Shown here: one piece after another, positions 32,170 through 44,694 of the stretch
Numbering within the stretch: position 1 is the first letter of the stretch
How the letters are laid out: every line of letters begins with the position of its first letter
Assembly: GCF_030445035.2 (NCBI RefSeq)
Contig: NC_080683.1
Location: forward strand, 114,189,225 to 114,253,224
Length of the DNA: 64,000 nucleotides
Direction of reading: 5' to 3'
From: Dasypus novemcinctus
Taxonomy: Eukaryota > Chordata > Mammalia > Cingulata > Dasypodidae
Position numbers and translations under genes: made by a program
Notes under the pieces: model-generated
Told to the model about the DNA's origin: nothing
Seen by the model: only the letters and a program-made list of their open reading frames with translations
Databases searched by the model: none

Positions 32170-32685
32170 TCAGTCTTCTGCTGTGATGATCCACCTCTCA
32201 ATTCAAAACCTCACAGGGGTCGGCTCTGATGCCTGCTTGACAATCCACAGCCCACCTGACCTGATTTTTAGTATCTTCTTCAGCCCAACATGGCCCAGTC
32301 TTTGTCCTATGCTCTGGGCACCCTATCTTCCAGAATACCGACCTGATCTCTGGGCATCTCTGCAGATTCCACCTCCTGGTCCCCATCAGGTCAACCGCTA
32401 TGGTGCATTTTAGTGTTTTGTTTATGTTAGCTTCAAAATCCACCTGAAGTTTTTATAGAGTACTTCTCTCTGGAAAGAACGCTTGCCTCCCTTTAAGTCA
32501 CCTTGGAGTTTATCTATGTGGTGCTGACTTACATCACTGCTTCGTCTTTGAATTTTCCTGGAGCTGTTTGCATGAGTAGGTTAGTCATGGTCACAACTAA
32601 TTGTGAGATTCTTCAAAGGCAAAACCCTATCTTCCCCTTTGCTCTATTCCCCACCTTTTCTGTAAAGGATGTGCAATAACTACTG
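32170..32685 (+). repeat. L2 LINE fragment
   Basis: Forward L2 order: 'tcaattcaaaacctcacaggggtc', 'gacctgatttttag', 'cctatgctctgggcaccctatcttcc', then the 3' portion 'tgagattcttcaaaggcaaaaccctatcttcccctttgc'. Diverged, no frame. Confidence 0.55.
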
Positions 32686-32689
32686 AAAT

Positions 32690-33164
32690 AGCACTTGCTA
32701 AAATGGAATTGCCTATACTGCTTTTTAAAGCAATGGACTATTATGAAACCAGGATAAACAGGCTGGTCATAGAAATAACAGTTCAACCGGTTGCCAGAAG
32801 CAACTAAAATTTTGTTAATAACTGTTAGAGGGCCCTGTCTGAGCAGGATAAGTCTGTCTACCTGGCTCAGTTCCTGTGAAATGAACAACAGAGACTGATG
32901 TGCGACCAGCCCCAGGCTTTCGGGCAGGTGAGGCTGCCTGCCTTGCAGGAAGGAAAGATATGCAGGTCTAGGGATGACCCAAGTAGCCTCAGGGGCAGAG
33001 ACAGACCCAGGTTTTATGGGACTTGAAGCTTAGAGCTGGAGAGGGAGTCTTCTATAGAAAACAAATCCAAAAGTAGGAAATTTTCAGAAAGGTATAGCCA
33101 TGTTTACACATTGTTAGGGAGACTTTCATGGCCTCAGAAAACGCCATGTAATTGAGGGGCCATG
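32690..33164. other. Unique non-coding sequence
   Basis: No repeat or gene recognised. Confidence 0.4.
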
Positions 33165-33672
33165 TAACAGTTTGAAGCTGTGTGGACCCCGGAAGATCAT
33201 GTCCATAAAGCTGATCTGTTCTGATGTGTATAAACCTATTGTAGATTCAGTCAAGGGACCTTCCTTTTGATTATATCTCTTCAGTGAGGTATGACCCAGA
33301 GTGGGTCTTAATCCTCTTACTTGAGTCCTTTATAAATGGAGGAATAAAAGGCTGCAGAGACAGAAAAAGCTGCACAGACAGAGAGAAGCCTCCAGAAGAT
33401 GAAATCAATGAACCTGGGAGACAGAAAAGCCACAGATGGAACTGACAGAAGCTGAAGCAGCAAAGCCCTGAGGAGAGGGGAGAGACGGGCAGATGCCGCC
33501 ATGTACCTGACCACCCACAGCTGCAGATCGTTGAGAAAGTATCTCTGATGATACCTTGATTTGGACACTTTCACAGGCTCAGAACTGTAAGCTTTTAACT
33601 TAATAAAGCCCATTGTAAAAGCCAACTCATTTCTGGTATATTACTTTGGCAGCATTTAGCCAACTGAAAACA
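33165..33672 (+). mobile_element. Solo LTR (ERVL/MaLR-like)
   Basis: It starts TGTAACAGTTTGAAGCTGTG and ends AACTGAAAACA, giving TG...CA ends at about 500 bp. An AATAAAGCCCATTG polyadenylation motif lies near 33603, followed by 'tttctggtatattactttggcagcatttagc'. The end motif is shared with the LTR at 60421-61078. No internal retroviral genes flank it, so it is a solo LTR. Confidence 0.7.
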
Positions 33673-34807
33673 TGCCCTGAAATCTAAGCTTTGTTCACTT
33701 CACAGCAAGTTTGCCTCTGCCCAGGAAAATTTAGCTGAATGACCTAGAATGTTCTATCTGAAGATTCTGTTTCAATGCTTGTCCAACTTCAAAAGTGTTG
33801 GAGAGGAGAAAGAAACAGAAGGAAGAATCAGGGCTGCTGGCAATTTTTGACAACTAACTTCTGAAATGATTTCCAGACTTAAACAACTTACCAGATGCCC
33901 TCTTAAATAAAAAGTTAAAAAGTAAACGAGAATATGCATTTTTACAAAGAAAAACATTTCCTCAATCAATAAAATATGATTAGTAGACACAAATAAAATG
34001 ACAGGTGCTGACAATACTGGTGGAAGGTTGATTTCCAGTCAAACAAATTCTAAGAATACAAATAATAATTGTATCTTAAATCTCAGACAAAGGCACTAAA
34101 ATTAGCTCCCTTTAGCACTGCTCAAGCAAATATAACTGCTCACAATAGGTGGGTGCTGGTAAATTCAGGATGTTGGGTAAAGAATGCTAGTTTTGCAATC
34201 AAGAGAACGGGTTGGTTTTCTAAAAAGTCTTCAGGCAGATCAATTCCATGTTTATACAAATGAAAGAGAACTTTAAAGCATGTTTTGCCCAAGACTGAGA
34301 GTTAATTTTATTTAAATTTGGCCATACCACTTCGAGATGCTCTGGGGAAGATACAAATGACCACGTGCCTTGGTCAAGTGGACTGTTTCCCTGCCCCTGT
34401 AGCCAAGCTGGCCCAGGGCTGGAGGCCACAGGTCTGGCATCTCATCTGTTCCTGACCATCACAACCACATGATAGAATGAGGAGCTGGTGAGTTCTACTT
34501 CTCCAGTGGTATATTTAAAGATGACAGGCATTAGGTTAGGAAAGCTAAGCTGTGCAGTCAGGTGAGGCGCTTTGAGGAGTGGTATGTTTAGCTTTGTTAT
34601 AAACCTCACTAGCATGAATCTAAAGTATGGGAAACAATCCATGCTTCTCTATTCAGTGATGTGCTTTTAGGTGTTTTTCAACTTGTCCATCACTGCAGAG
34701 CCTAAGGGGAAAAACCAGATGCGCAGAGATAGAGCCCCAGGAATGGAAAGCAAGGAAGGCATGGCAACAATTGCAAGGCCAGAGGAAACACTGCCGTGTC
34801 TTTCATT
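33673..34807. other. Unique non-coding sequence
   Basis: No repeat or gene recognised. Confidence 0.4.
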
Positions 34808-36478
34808 AGAATATACCCTAGCAAGAAAATTTTGGGAAACCACAATTCCAATAAGGGTGTGATCTCCATGTTACATAAAGAGATCATACAACTCAATGAC
34901 AAAAAGATAAGCAATTCAATTAAAAACTGGTCAAAAGACTTGAACAGAAATTTTTCAAAAGAAAAATACCAATGGCCAAAAAGCACATGAAAAGATTCTC
35001 AACATCACTAGCTATTAGGGAAATGCAGATCAAAACTACAATGAGATATGATTTCATGCTATACAGAACAGCCATTACTAAAAAGACAGAAAATTACAAG
35101 AGCTGGAGAGTATGTGGAGAAATAGGAATGCCCCTTCCTTATTGGTGGGAATGTAAAATGGTGCAGCCTCTGTGGAAGACAGTTTGGTGATTCCTCAGGA
35201 AGCTAACTACAGAACTACCATACGATCTGGCAATTCCATTACTAGGAATATATTCAGAAGAACTGAAAGCAAGGATACAAACAGATATTTGCACACTAAT
35301 ATTCATAGCAGCATTATTCACAATTGCTAAAATACAGAATTAGCTCAAGTGTCCAACAACTGATGAATGGATAAACAAAACGTGGTATATACATATGATG
35401 GAATACTATTCAGCTGTAAGAAGAAATGAACATGGGATGCATATGACAACATGGACAAACCTTAAAGACATTATGTTGAGTGAAATTAGCCAGACACAAA
35501 ACAACAAATATTGTATGGTCTCACTAATACGAATTAATATGATTAGTAATCTCATGGAGTTAAATTCTATAGTATAGGTTACTAGGAGGTAGAATGGAGT
35601 TTAGAAGGGGAAGCTGATCTGAATATATGTAGAACGTTTAATCAGAGGGACTGTAAATGTGGGGAAATGGTTAAAGTTGATGGTAACACATAATAGTGAG
35701 TTAATCAACACTGCTTATTTATAAATGTGATTGTGGCTGAAAAGAGTAGTCTAGGGAGGTTAATATCAATTGAAAAAAGCTAGAAGATAATCTAGGGACT
35801 ATGTAACAGTAATTTCAGTGGTAGATGATGATTGTGGTTAATAGCACAAATATAATACTGTTCCTCTATTACAAGATGTTAAGAATATAGAGATACGTGG
35901 GGAAAATATAACTAATGTAACATATAGACTATCATTAACAGTAATATTCTAATATTTTTACTACAATGGCAAAGAAGGTACTATATCAATGCTAAGGGTC
36001 AATAATTGGGGCAGAAGGGAATATGGGATTTTTCCTTTTGGAGTAATAAAAACATTCTGAAATAGACTGAGCTGATGACAGCACAATTCTGTGATGAAAC
36101 TGAGAACCACTGAGGGCAGACTTTGGATGGATTGTACAAGGCAGGGGACCATATAACACAGCGAACCCCATGGTGAAGGATGGACTGTGGTTCACAGTAC
36201 AAATATGAGCGCATTCTCTTATGAACTCTAACAAGTATATGTACTAATACATGATGTTAATAGGGTCATTTGTGGGAAAAATACACCAAAATATAAGCAA
36301 TGGACTATAGATAGCTGTGATAGTACGATGATGTTCTTTTATCATGTAACTAGCGTGTCACAACAATGTAAGGTGTTGGTGGTAGGGCAATGTATGGGAA
36401 TCCTGTATGGTAAGCATGATTGTTTTGTTAACTCAAAACTTCCCACATAAAAAAAGAAAGAAAAAAAGAACCTACCCT
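34808..36478 (+). mobile_element. 5'-truncated L1, family A
   Basis: The body runs 34820-36466. It starts within ORF2 ('aagagatcatacaactcaatgac') and keeps the Cys-rich C-terminus ('WRVCGEIGMPLPYWWECKM' at about 35103-35159) and the end 'MEYYSAVRRNEHGMHMTTW', both with stops between. A 3' UTR like that of the full-length copy and an A-rich tail follow. Probable duplication: agaatataccct (34808-34819) and agaacctaccct (36467-36478), 10 of 12 matching. Confidence 0.85.
34820..35540 (+). pseudogene. L1 ORF2 C-terminal fragment
   Basis: Partial ORF2 lacking the endonuclease and reverse transcriptase because of 5' truncation. Open pieces at 34796-34990, 34972-35190 and 35395-35577 lie in different frames and read like the ORF2 C-terminus. 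Not functional. Confidence 0.8.
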
Positions 36479-36587
36479 CACTTCAGTATCATTGTAGATC
36501 ATGACTGTTATCAGTCCTTCCCCTGCCTCAGAATAAAGTGTATGGTGGGTTGCTAACACAATGAATTTGTTCCACACGCCCCACATA

Positions 36588-36594
36588 GACAGAT

Positions 36595-36644
<50 letters not shown>

Positions 36645-36681
36645 CAGACAGATAGATGATAGATAGATAGATAGATAATAG
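36588..36681. repeat. (TAGA)n microsatellite
   Basis: Tandem GATA/TAGA tetramers with a CAGACAGA interruption. The minus-strand ORFs rich in Ile-Tyr-Leu-Ser are its translation. Confidence 0.95.
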
Positions 36682-36689
36682 GCAGAGAT

Positions 36690-37099
36690 GGATGGATAAA
36701 TCCAGATGACCGATAGATATGATAGGTATAGATTCATAAATGGTACACAGATGATAGAGATAAAGAGATCCATAAATCAGTGTCATCACTTTATATCCAC
36801 ATCATAAATCAATCAAAATTTATAGATGTCTTCTTTTGGCTACAGAGTTATGTGGTGAATGTTTAACAGATGCAAAAACATATATAATTCACAACAGTAT
36901 ACCTCAAGGGGTGCCTAGATTCCTTGAGTCAAAATATTTCTCCGTAAAATTATTAATAAACACAGGTAGAACGTCAGTGTTGACCAAGTGAGTGGTAGAG
37001 ATACTATATGCTCTAGAAATGTAGTGCAGACTCTATTCATTTTATGGATACTTCATGAATTATTTTCTACATAGAATTTGGAGGCAAAAATAATTTGAA
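36690..37099. other. Unique AT-rich sequence
   Basis: No repeat or gene recognised. Confidence 0.4.
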
Positions 37100-37310
37100 T
37101 TTAGACTTATGCTGTCCAATTACAAGAGACACTAGCCACCGTGGCTATTTAAATCTAACTTGAATTAAATTAAAAATGAAGTCCCACAGTCACATTATCC
37201 ACATGTCAAATGTTGTGATGTAAGTCTAGTTGTTAGCATATTGGACATCACAGATAATAGAGCATTTCCATAAACACAGAAAGTTCTATTGCACAGTGCT
37301 GATTTCAAAT
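37100..37310. mobile_element. hAT-type non-autonomous element
   Basis: It starts 'cttatgctgtccaattac' and ends 'agaaagttctattgcacagtgctg'. The ends are roughly complementary (tgctgtccaat / attgcacagtgct), with 'cactagccaccgtggctatttaaat' between. Typical of old MER DNA transposons of placental mammals. Confidence 0.65.
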
Positions 37311-37429
37311 CTCTAATTGATATGTGCAGAAAATCAGTGGGGAAAAATCACAAAAGACAAAAAATTATGCATTTGAAATGATTAAAGCTACAAGTTACAT
37401 AGATTATTTTTTAGCTTACCCTTACACAA

Positions 37430-38085
37430 TTTGAAAAGGAGAGCTTTAGATTTATGATCTAGTTATAATAAGCAAGTTGATAGAGTTAATGTAGGTTACC
37501 AGGAGATAGACTGGGTTAGAGAATAGGGAGTTGTGTCTTAACTTATATGGAATTTCTAATTAGGCTGATGATAAAGGTTTGGAAATGGGAGGTGGCAATG
37601 GTAGCACATTTTTGTGAGTGTAAGTGACACAATAGGACTGAATTCTATAGGTGAATGTGGTTAAAAGAGAAAACTTTAGGATGTATATATTACTAGAATA
37701 AAAATTGAAAGATAAAACAGAGCTGTAAAACACAGTGAACCCTATTGTAGATGATGGATTATAGTACAAGAATGTTCTTTCATGAATTATAACTAATGTG
37801 TGATACTAATACAAGGTGGTAATAACAAGGTGGTATATGGGAAAAAATATACCTAATATAAATAATAGACAATAGAAAGAACTATTTTAGTAATCTTTCC
37901 TCAACTGTAACAAAAGTAACTACTGTTAAAAATAGTTTGATTATTTAAGAAAAGGTGCTATGAGCAATAGTAACAAATGTTCCACACCAGCGCAAGATGG
38001 TGGTGGTGGGGGGTGTAGAGGAATCCTGTATCCTAGGCATGACTGGTTTGTAAACTCACAACTTATCTAATAAAAAAATAGTAAG
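37430..38085 (+). mobile_element. L1 3' UTR fragment, family A, older copy
   Basis: Phrase order follows 35570-36450 ('gtaggttaccaggagatag', 'atggtagcacattttt', 'cacagtgaaccctattgtagatgatgg', 'ggaatcctgtatcctaggcatgactggtttgtaaactc'), then an A-rich tail. More diverged than its neighbour. Confidence 0.7.
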
Positions 38086-38089
38086 AATA

Positions 38090-38820
38090 TAGACATTTTT
38101 TTTAAAGAAAGAAGAAAGGACATATGATTTTTAAAGTATATTCTGGTTTTAAATTTTTCTGAAGGGGCAATGGTTTTTTATTTATGAAAAATGCCTTTCT
38201 GCATCACTGACATTTCACAGTTACCTGCCCTCACCTGGAACATGGAAAATGATTTTTTCTCAAAAACATAAGAGAGCAGATGGAGTACGAAATTTTGAAA
38301 AACAATAGCAGCAACATTTGCATTTTATTGATTACTGGTAAGAAAGCCTATCAGTGAGCTCCATCTCCGGGCACAACGTTTTGAAGGAAACAGCAGAGTG
38401 GGTTCTGATCAGTGGTTCTGGGGATGAGACCCTCTAATTGGTCATATTGCTCGTTTGTAAATTATAGATGGCGGAGTTCACATTGGAGGAAAAGATGTCA
38501 CCTTACCAAAATGTGATCGTGCCTGTATGTGCCTATGTGCACGCACGTTTGTGCATCCGAACTGTTCAGCCCTGGGCTGGAAGACGTTTCCATATGCTTC
38601 TTTTGCTCTCAGCCTCTGATGACTTAGTCCCGGGCTGACAATCCTCCCAGGACCACTCAGCCTCCACCACGTGAGGAAGAGCTAAACTGATGTGTGTATG
38701 TCTCTTTTCCATTTGCCCTGCAGGACAGGTATCATTTCTATTTCTGTGCCAATAGCTTTTATTTTTCCTGGCATTCTCTGGGTAGGATCTTCATGCTATG
38801 AATGATTCATTCTTTATTTT
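38090..38820. other. Unique non-coding sequence
   Basis: No repeat family or gene recognised. Confidence 0.4.
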
Positions 38821-38823
38821 TCA

Positions 38824-39840
38824 TTTAAAATTTTTTATTGAGCTATATCATTCATACATGAACCTACATGAACAATAAGTGTATAGTAAAAGTTGTGAAC
38901 ATATAAAACAAACATGCATGTTATCACACAGGGCTCCCATATATCATCCCACCACTAACACCTTGCATTGTTATGAAACATTTTTTATAAATTATGAAAG
39001 ATTATCGTCAAAATATAACTACTAACTATAGCCTATATCTTACATTTGGTGTATTTTCCCCAACTCATCCGATTATTAATACCCTGTATTAGTATTATAT
39101 ATTTGTTACAGCTCATGAGAGAACATTCTCGTATTTGTTCTGTTGACCACAGTCCATCTTCCACTGCAGGATTCCCTGCGTTATACAGTCCCACACTTTG
39201 TACAATCCATTCAGAGAGTACACTCTACTCAGTGGCTCTCATTCTCATCAAAGAGTTGTGCTGTCATCACCTCAGTCAATTTTAGAACGTTTTCAAAGTA
39301 CTCCAAAAGGAAAAAATCCCATACCCCTTTATACCTCCCTATTTTTGTCCCTTAGAATTGATACAATATCTTTTTTGCCATTGCTGCAAAAATATTACAA
39401 TACACTGTTAACTATTGTCCATAAGTTATATTAGTTGTAATTTTCCCATGCATCATCATATTATTAACACTTTGTAAAAGAACATTCTTATATTTATACT
39501 ATTAACCACAATATTCCTACACTACTGAAATCACTATGTTATATAGTTCCACGATAATTTTCCAGCTTCCTTTCAATTGACATTTAGGTTCACAGACTTC
39601 CTCTTTGAGCCACAATTGCATTTATAAATCAGCAGTGTTAGTTATACTCATTATAACATGTTATCATTAATTCTACTCATTTCCACACTTTTACAATAAA
39701 CCGTATTAAAAATTCTACATATAGTGCAATCTATGTAACTTTTAAAAATAAATAAAAATACATTTAAAAGAAATTCTACATACATTAAGCATCGCTTCCA
39801 TTCTCAACCTGTTTTCTATAGATAATCCATTCTGTAATGT
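38824..39840 (-). mobile_element. L1 3' UTR fragment, family A, reversed
   Basis: A reversed L1 3' end: 'attttttattgagctatatcattcatacatg', 'gttctgttgaccacagtccatc', 'gttgtgctgtcatcacctcagtcaattttagaacgttttc', 'taaaccgtattaaaaattctacata...cattaagcatcgcttccattctc'. It lacks ORF2. A 49-bp micro-insertion lies inside at 39722-39770. Confidence 0.8.
39710..39782 (+). mobile_element. 49-bp micro-retroinsertion with 12-bp target duplication
   Basis: The insert 39722-39770 is flanked by perfect 12-bp copies aaattctacata at 39710-39721 and 39771-39782. It reads 'tagtgcaatctatgtaactttt' and then an A-rich AAATAAATAAA-type tail. The first part matches the last ~20 bases of the family B L1 3' end ('tgtgatctatgtatcc' at 6167-6182, 'gccatctatgtatcttt' at 28167-28183). 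It is an extremely 5'-truncated L1 copy. Confidence 0.8.
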
Positions 39841-41399
39841 AAAACATTAGAGTTACAAGCAGGCATATTTGGGGATGATTATGTGATGAACAAAAGCATT
39901 CATCTCAGATGCCCTAAATAACTGGAGGTTATTATATTTTTCTAGTGTGTTTAATGCCAGAACAGATGATTTCTTCATCACTCTCCCCTATAGAACAAAA
40001 TTACTTTTAGTAAAAATATGAAGTAAACAGTAGCCAGAAAAGAAACGCAGACAGTTAAAATTTTATTTTATTGAACTTTGTATATGTAGTCATGCTAGAA
40101 AATTTAATAAGTTATTTTAATAATGCTGAAATATCTGAGAAAGTTAAAATTTAGACAACTTCTAAACCATGCCACTGATGTAATGTTTTATTTTCTTGAC
40201 TTTTTCTTTAGTTTTAAAACAATTAAAAGAATAAATTTCTGTTTTAAAAACCTTAGTTCAAATTCATAAAACTATATATTGTATAGGAATTAAATTTGTA
40301 CTAAACAATCAAAAACATTATACCCTGCAGCTAGCACTATTTCATTGTTTTTCATTTAAACACAAACAAATCAAAGTGGTCACAGAGTAAAGGACTGAAA
40401 TAACTCAAGTGCTGTTTCTTTATTTTTGTAAACCCTATCACTGAATCTAAATTTAAATTCAGGAATAGGTAGTACACAGGGGTTGGAGAAACAAACTTGA
40501 TGAGAAGGACACTCAGATAATCCCCAACTACTATAAATTTTTTCTAGAAGCAAGGTTTTTTATAGTTAAATCCACATGTGTTGGAGGCCAACTGGGAGTT
40601 GTCCAAATTGACTTCCAAGTAGAATAAAATGTTTTTTCAGGGACAGGTAATAGACATACACAATTTGGAGCTTACACATATTTTATTAAAGCTTAGCAAT
40701 AGCCATAGAAGTTGTTTACAACTCAAACCAACAGCAGATTTTTTTTCTGGGAGTCTGCACTGATGCTAGCACATGGAGATGATGCAAAGGAGACTGGTTT
40801 GCCATCAGTTTTATTATTATTTTTAAATTCTCCATGGACAATACACCTCCTTTACTGCTACACAGAGGGCAGTGGGCTCTACTGCTCCCACCTTCAGTAC
40901 ACCACTGAGTTCTACTAATGTAGTTACAGTATTATGACATCCAGAAACCCAGGTTGCTCACAAGTTAATATCTGATGGTCTCTGCAGTCCTCCACTGGGT
41001 TTTTGACAGTTTAATTTAGAGATACGGCATGTAAAGGATCATACCTTGTACCGATTCCATGCCAAGAGGTTTGGTATCAAATTGAAATTGAAATCAATTT
41101 CCTGAATAACTCATGGCTCTCCTTTCATCCCAGAATTTCTCCAAACCCTTCCAAAACCCACTTATATTTCATCCTGGTGCACATTAGGGGGCAAGAAGCA
41201 CCATAACTTTGATATCTTGGTGGTGTATACTTGGTGTTTTCTCCACACTTTGCTCTTTCAAGCTTACAGGGATGATTCCTGGGTTTTGAAGTACAAGATC
41301 TAGTTACGTAATTTTGGTCACATTTTAGGAATATATTCAGAGAATTTCAGTGATAGGTTTTCCTATCATTTCAAGATCATTTTTCTCACCCCCACCTCA
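39841..41399. other. AT-rich non-coding sequence, possibly in part old repeat
   Basis: No gene recognised. The stretch 40430-40920 has a repeat-like feel (ends 'cagtacaccactgag') but cannot be assigned. Confidence 0.4.
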
Positions 41400-42130
41400 T
41401 ATTGCCAATTATTCATAAAGGTAATTTGAGAAAGGAGAAAAGTAAGGCCTGGGCTGTACCTGAAGTTTTATTTGCAATAATAACCTAGCACATTCAATAG
41501 CTTGGAAACTGGGACACTGTACCAGGATCCAAGAATCACGAGGCTGCCTTCAATTTGCATTTGAAACCTTTAATGATTGAACAGCAGTTCTACAGCCACT
41601 GAGAACACAAACACACCTGTGCTTCTTATTTATGTTCACCTGTGAGCTAATTAATTCCCCTATTTTGTTGCACAATGACTTTCCCGACAAACTCCTTTAC
41701 TATACTATTTTAACCTGTCAAATTTCCACTGCAGTAAAAAGGTGTTATCCCGATCTGCCTGCCCCTGGGTATAAACAGTGGGGTGCTGGAGCCGGCTTGT
41801 GCCAGCTGGCAAGAGCTGATGGTTAGGTAGCATCTCTTCCCAGTCCCTGCTCAGTGATGGCACCCTGGCGGTTTGAAATCAGCTACAGTGGGAATATTTA
41901 CCCCATAGAAAAGAGCAAATGCCACAAATCAGGGCTTTATTTCCACCCCCTGGAGAGCTGGCTGTTAAACCTTCCACAGCACGGCGTTAGGTATAAATCT
42001 GCTATTACCTCACGAGGGAACGTCGTCCACTCCTTCCTATCCCAGCCAGAATGTGCCTGGTGTAAACCACAAGGAGTGAATAAGTAGAAAGGTACAAGGC
42101 GCTTAGAGCTCAGGGAAGGAGGCCTTACAT
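41400..42130. other. Candidate conserved non-coding block
   Basis: Repeat-free stretch with homeodomain-like words (CTAATTAATTCCCC near 41648), 'tttaatgattgaac' near 41571, and a TATAAA-like element in GGGTATAAACAG near 41768-41779. Overlapping short ORFs have no recognised domain. Regulatory role inferred only. Confidence 0.3.
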
Positions 42131-43744
42131 TCCCACTACATAGAGCGTATGCAAGGTGAAACCATGCCAAAGTTTGCCAGACTGCACGATCCGCCAGGGA
42201 TGTCTGTTAGAAGAAAGCCAGTGTCCTCTGAGCCATGAAATGTGGCAGTCAGGGACCCCACAGGAAACACTTGGCCCACTCAGAGGCTGCGGAAAATGAT
42301 GTAATGAAAAGACTATTTGCAGAGTGCAGACTTGAGGGACACGGGGGATGGTGAAGCGCGAGGGATTAGCAAGAGACGGGCAGAGGGAGAAAAGGAAGAG
42401 TGGCTCTACTGCAGGCAAAGATACTTCCAGAATGGTGGCAAGGTTAGCAGGGAGCAGGGGGAGATAAATACCCAACCTCTCTCCCCACCTGCCTCCTACA
42501 GCCCACCAGCACCTCTCACTGCAGGGCAGCTCCCAGGGTGCAGGGGTGCAGAGGAAATACCCAGGCCTGCTCTCCACTTTCCTTTCCCTTCATTCTCCAT
42601 CCCTTTTTCTGCCTCCACAAAGCCCCTCCAACAAGGAGGGAATTGAGTCATTTCACTAAGTAGCTACATGTTTGAAAAGACGTTAGAAGATAATTATTTT
42701 ATTATTCTGGTGGAAAGAAGGACCTTGTGAGAGAGAGAGAGAAAAGGGATTTGCAGGAGGTCAGCCTGCCAGGGCTCTAATTTAAAACAGAATTCAAATG
42801 GCAAAACATTATTCCTAGCTCACTAACTTACAAAAGCCATATAGATTTAAGTGTGCAGAAGAGAAAAATGGTGCAAATAAATGTACTCTTGACTAATCTT
42901 TGAGGGCTGCAATGGAACTCAGACTCACTCTCCCCTTGTCACAGAAGAGCAGGATCATTCCAGCGATGCCGCAGAGCCTGACAGATGGACAAATGCGGCA
43001 GCCGATGCTGGATCACTTTGCTGGAGCACACAAAGAATGCTTATGTCACCCCCCACTCCCCGGTACTTGCAGACAAGGGTCTCCAGCTGCTTCTCTCCTA
43101 AAGGCCTGGAGATAGAGAAAATGCATTTTAAGGCCGTGAAGGCTGTGCCAATGGCCCAATAGATCAGAGCAACCAACGCAAGCCCCAAGAAGCCTTCCGA
43201 ACTAGGCAAAACTTCTCCCCGTGCCTTCCCTTAATGATTTATTTCTTTTCCCCCGCATGGCTCCAGCCATCAGCTTTCTCAAGGGAGAACAATTTTCTCT
43301 GGTCTTCCCTTCCATTACCCACTTGAAATGTGCCATTCCTTGATGCCTTTTGTTCAGTCCCAACTTTCCATGTTCAAATATTATGGCCAAACTAGCAGGG
43401 AAATTGCAAACCATTAAATTCTTCCAGTCTCAGACTTTACTGCTATCATGAAAGAAGATACAGTTTCCCAGGTAACAACAGCTTTCTGGGGACAATGCTT
43501 TTACCTAAAGAAAGGAGTAGAACGGCAAGAATTCCGGACACCTTTAAAGTGGGGAATGGGGGTGTTGGAAGGCAGGTGGGATTTTGCCCTTGGCGTCACA
43601 TAGAAGAGTTGGATGCAAGGCCCGGCACGGGGCCAGTCCAGAGGGACAGACACAGATGCCCACTTCTTCAGCTGACCATCTTCCTTCACCAGACCCCTGC
43701 TTGGGCCCCCTAATATGCCTCTCTGTTTCCACTCATGGTCCCAG
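42131..43744. other. Unique non-coding sequence
   Basis: No repeat family or gene recognised. A short (GA)n run at 42730-42742. A 150-codon minus-strand ORF (42577-42125) has no known motif and is overlapped by a 109-codon plus-strand ORF (42317-42646), which argues against coding. Confidence 0.4.
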
Positions 43745-44580
43745 TTATGGCTTGAATTGTGTCCCCCAGAAAGATAAGTTGAAGTCCTGACTGCAGTACT
43801 TCAGAATGTGACCTCATGTGGAAACAGGAGACGGTATTACAGTTACAATGAGGTCATTTTGGAGCAGGGAGGGCCATACATCCAGTGTGACTGGTTTCCT
43901 TATCACAGGAAGAAATTTGAACAGAGTCAGATGAAGGGAAGGTGCCATGTGACAACTGAAGCAGAGAAGGCCACAGATGGCCGGCAGCCACTGCCCGCAG
44001 CCACACTGGAGCCTGAATCGTGCCCCCCACAAAGACGCACGTGAGTCCTACGACCCGGCCCTGTGGGCAGGGGCCCATCCGTGCACTGGACCTTTGAAGA
44101 TGCTATGGTTGGCCAAGGGTGTGAAATCGTGTGATTGGAACTTCTAAGGGTTGGATGAGGCCACATTGAATCAGGGTGGGCTTTAGTCCACAGGACAGGC
44201 GTCCTTTTAATAAAGGAAACTGGACACAGAGGAAGCCAGAAGGTGGCAGAATATCAGAGGAGCAGACACAGGGAGAAAGTGCATCATGTGACATTAGGCT
44301 GCCAGAACCCTGTGGACTCCAGGAGAAAGCCAGGCCTGCCGAGACCTTTGTCATGGACGCCCAGGCTCAAAACGTGAGCCAATAAAGTCTCTTGGCTAAG
44401 CCGACCCGTTGTGTGGTCTTGGTCATAGCAGCCCTGTCAAAGCAAGACAAACAAAGTTTTCCCTGCGGAGAACAGAGGGAGCATGGCCTTGCTGATACCT
44501 TGATTTTGGATTTCTGGCCCCCAGAACCGTGGCAGAATAAATTTCCTCTGCTGCAGCAACCCTGGGAAACTGAGCCAGTG
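43745..44580 (+). mobile_element. MLT1-type LTR split by a second LTR
   Basis: The outer LTR begins 'ttatggcttgaattgtgtcccccagaaag' and runs to about 44006 with 'gaggtcattttggagcagggagggcc' and 'gactggtttccttatcacaggaag'. It resumes at about 44454 with 'gagggagcatggccttgctgataccttgattttggatttctggcccccagaaccgtggcagaataaatttc' and ends near 44580. This is the order of a MaLR MLT1 LTR. The missing middle is replaced by another LTR. Confidence 0.8.
44007..44453 (+). mobile_element. Inner MLT1-related LTR, nested
   Basis: It begins 'tggagcctgaatcgtgccccccacaaagacgcacgtgagtcc' and contains 'tggacctttgaagatgctatggttggcc' and 'ttgaatcagggtgggctttagtcc'. It ends after the AATAAAGTCTCTTGG polyadenylation region and 'gtggtcttggtcatagcagccctgtc'. 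Same family type as its host and same orientation. The 5-bp target duplication could not be confirmed. Confidence 0.75.
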
Positions 44581-44694
44581 CCTTCCATGCACGCTCCACA
44601 CTGTCTCCAAGGTGCTTTGTAAGCACTTAAAGCCCTTCAACACAGTCCTGCTGCTCTCAGGAACACTCTTCACTTGAACCCTTGTCTTAGAGCT

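Noticed and set aside
36528-36789. ORFs rich in Tyr-Leu-Ser-Ile
   Set aside because: Translation of the TAGA microsatellite.
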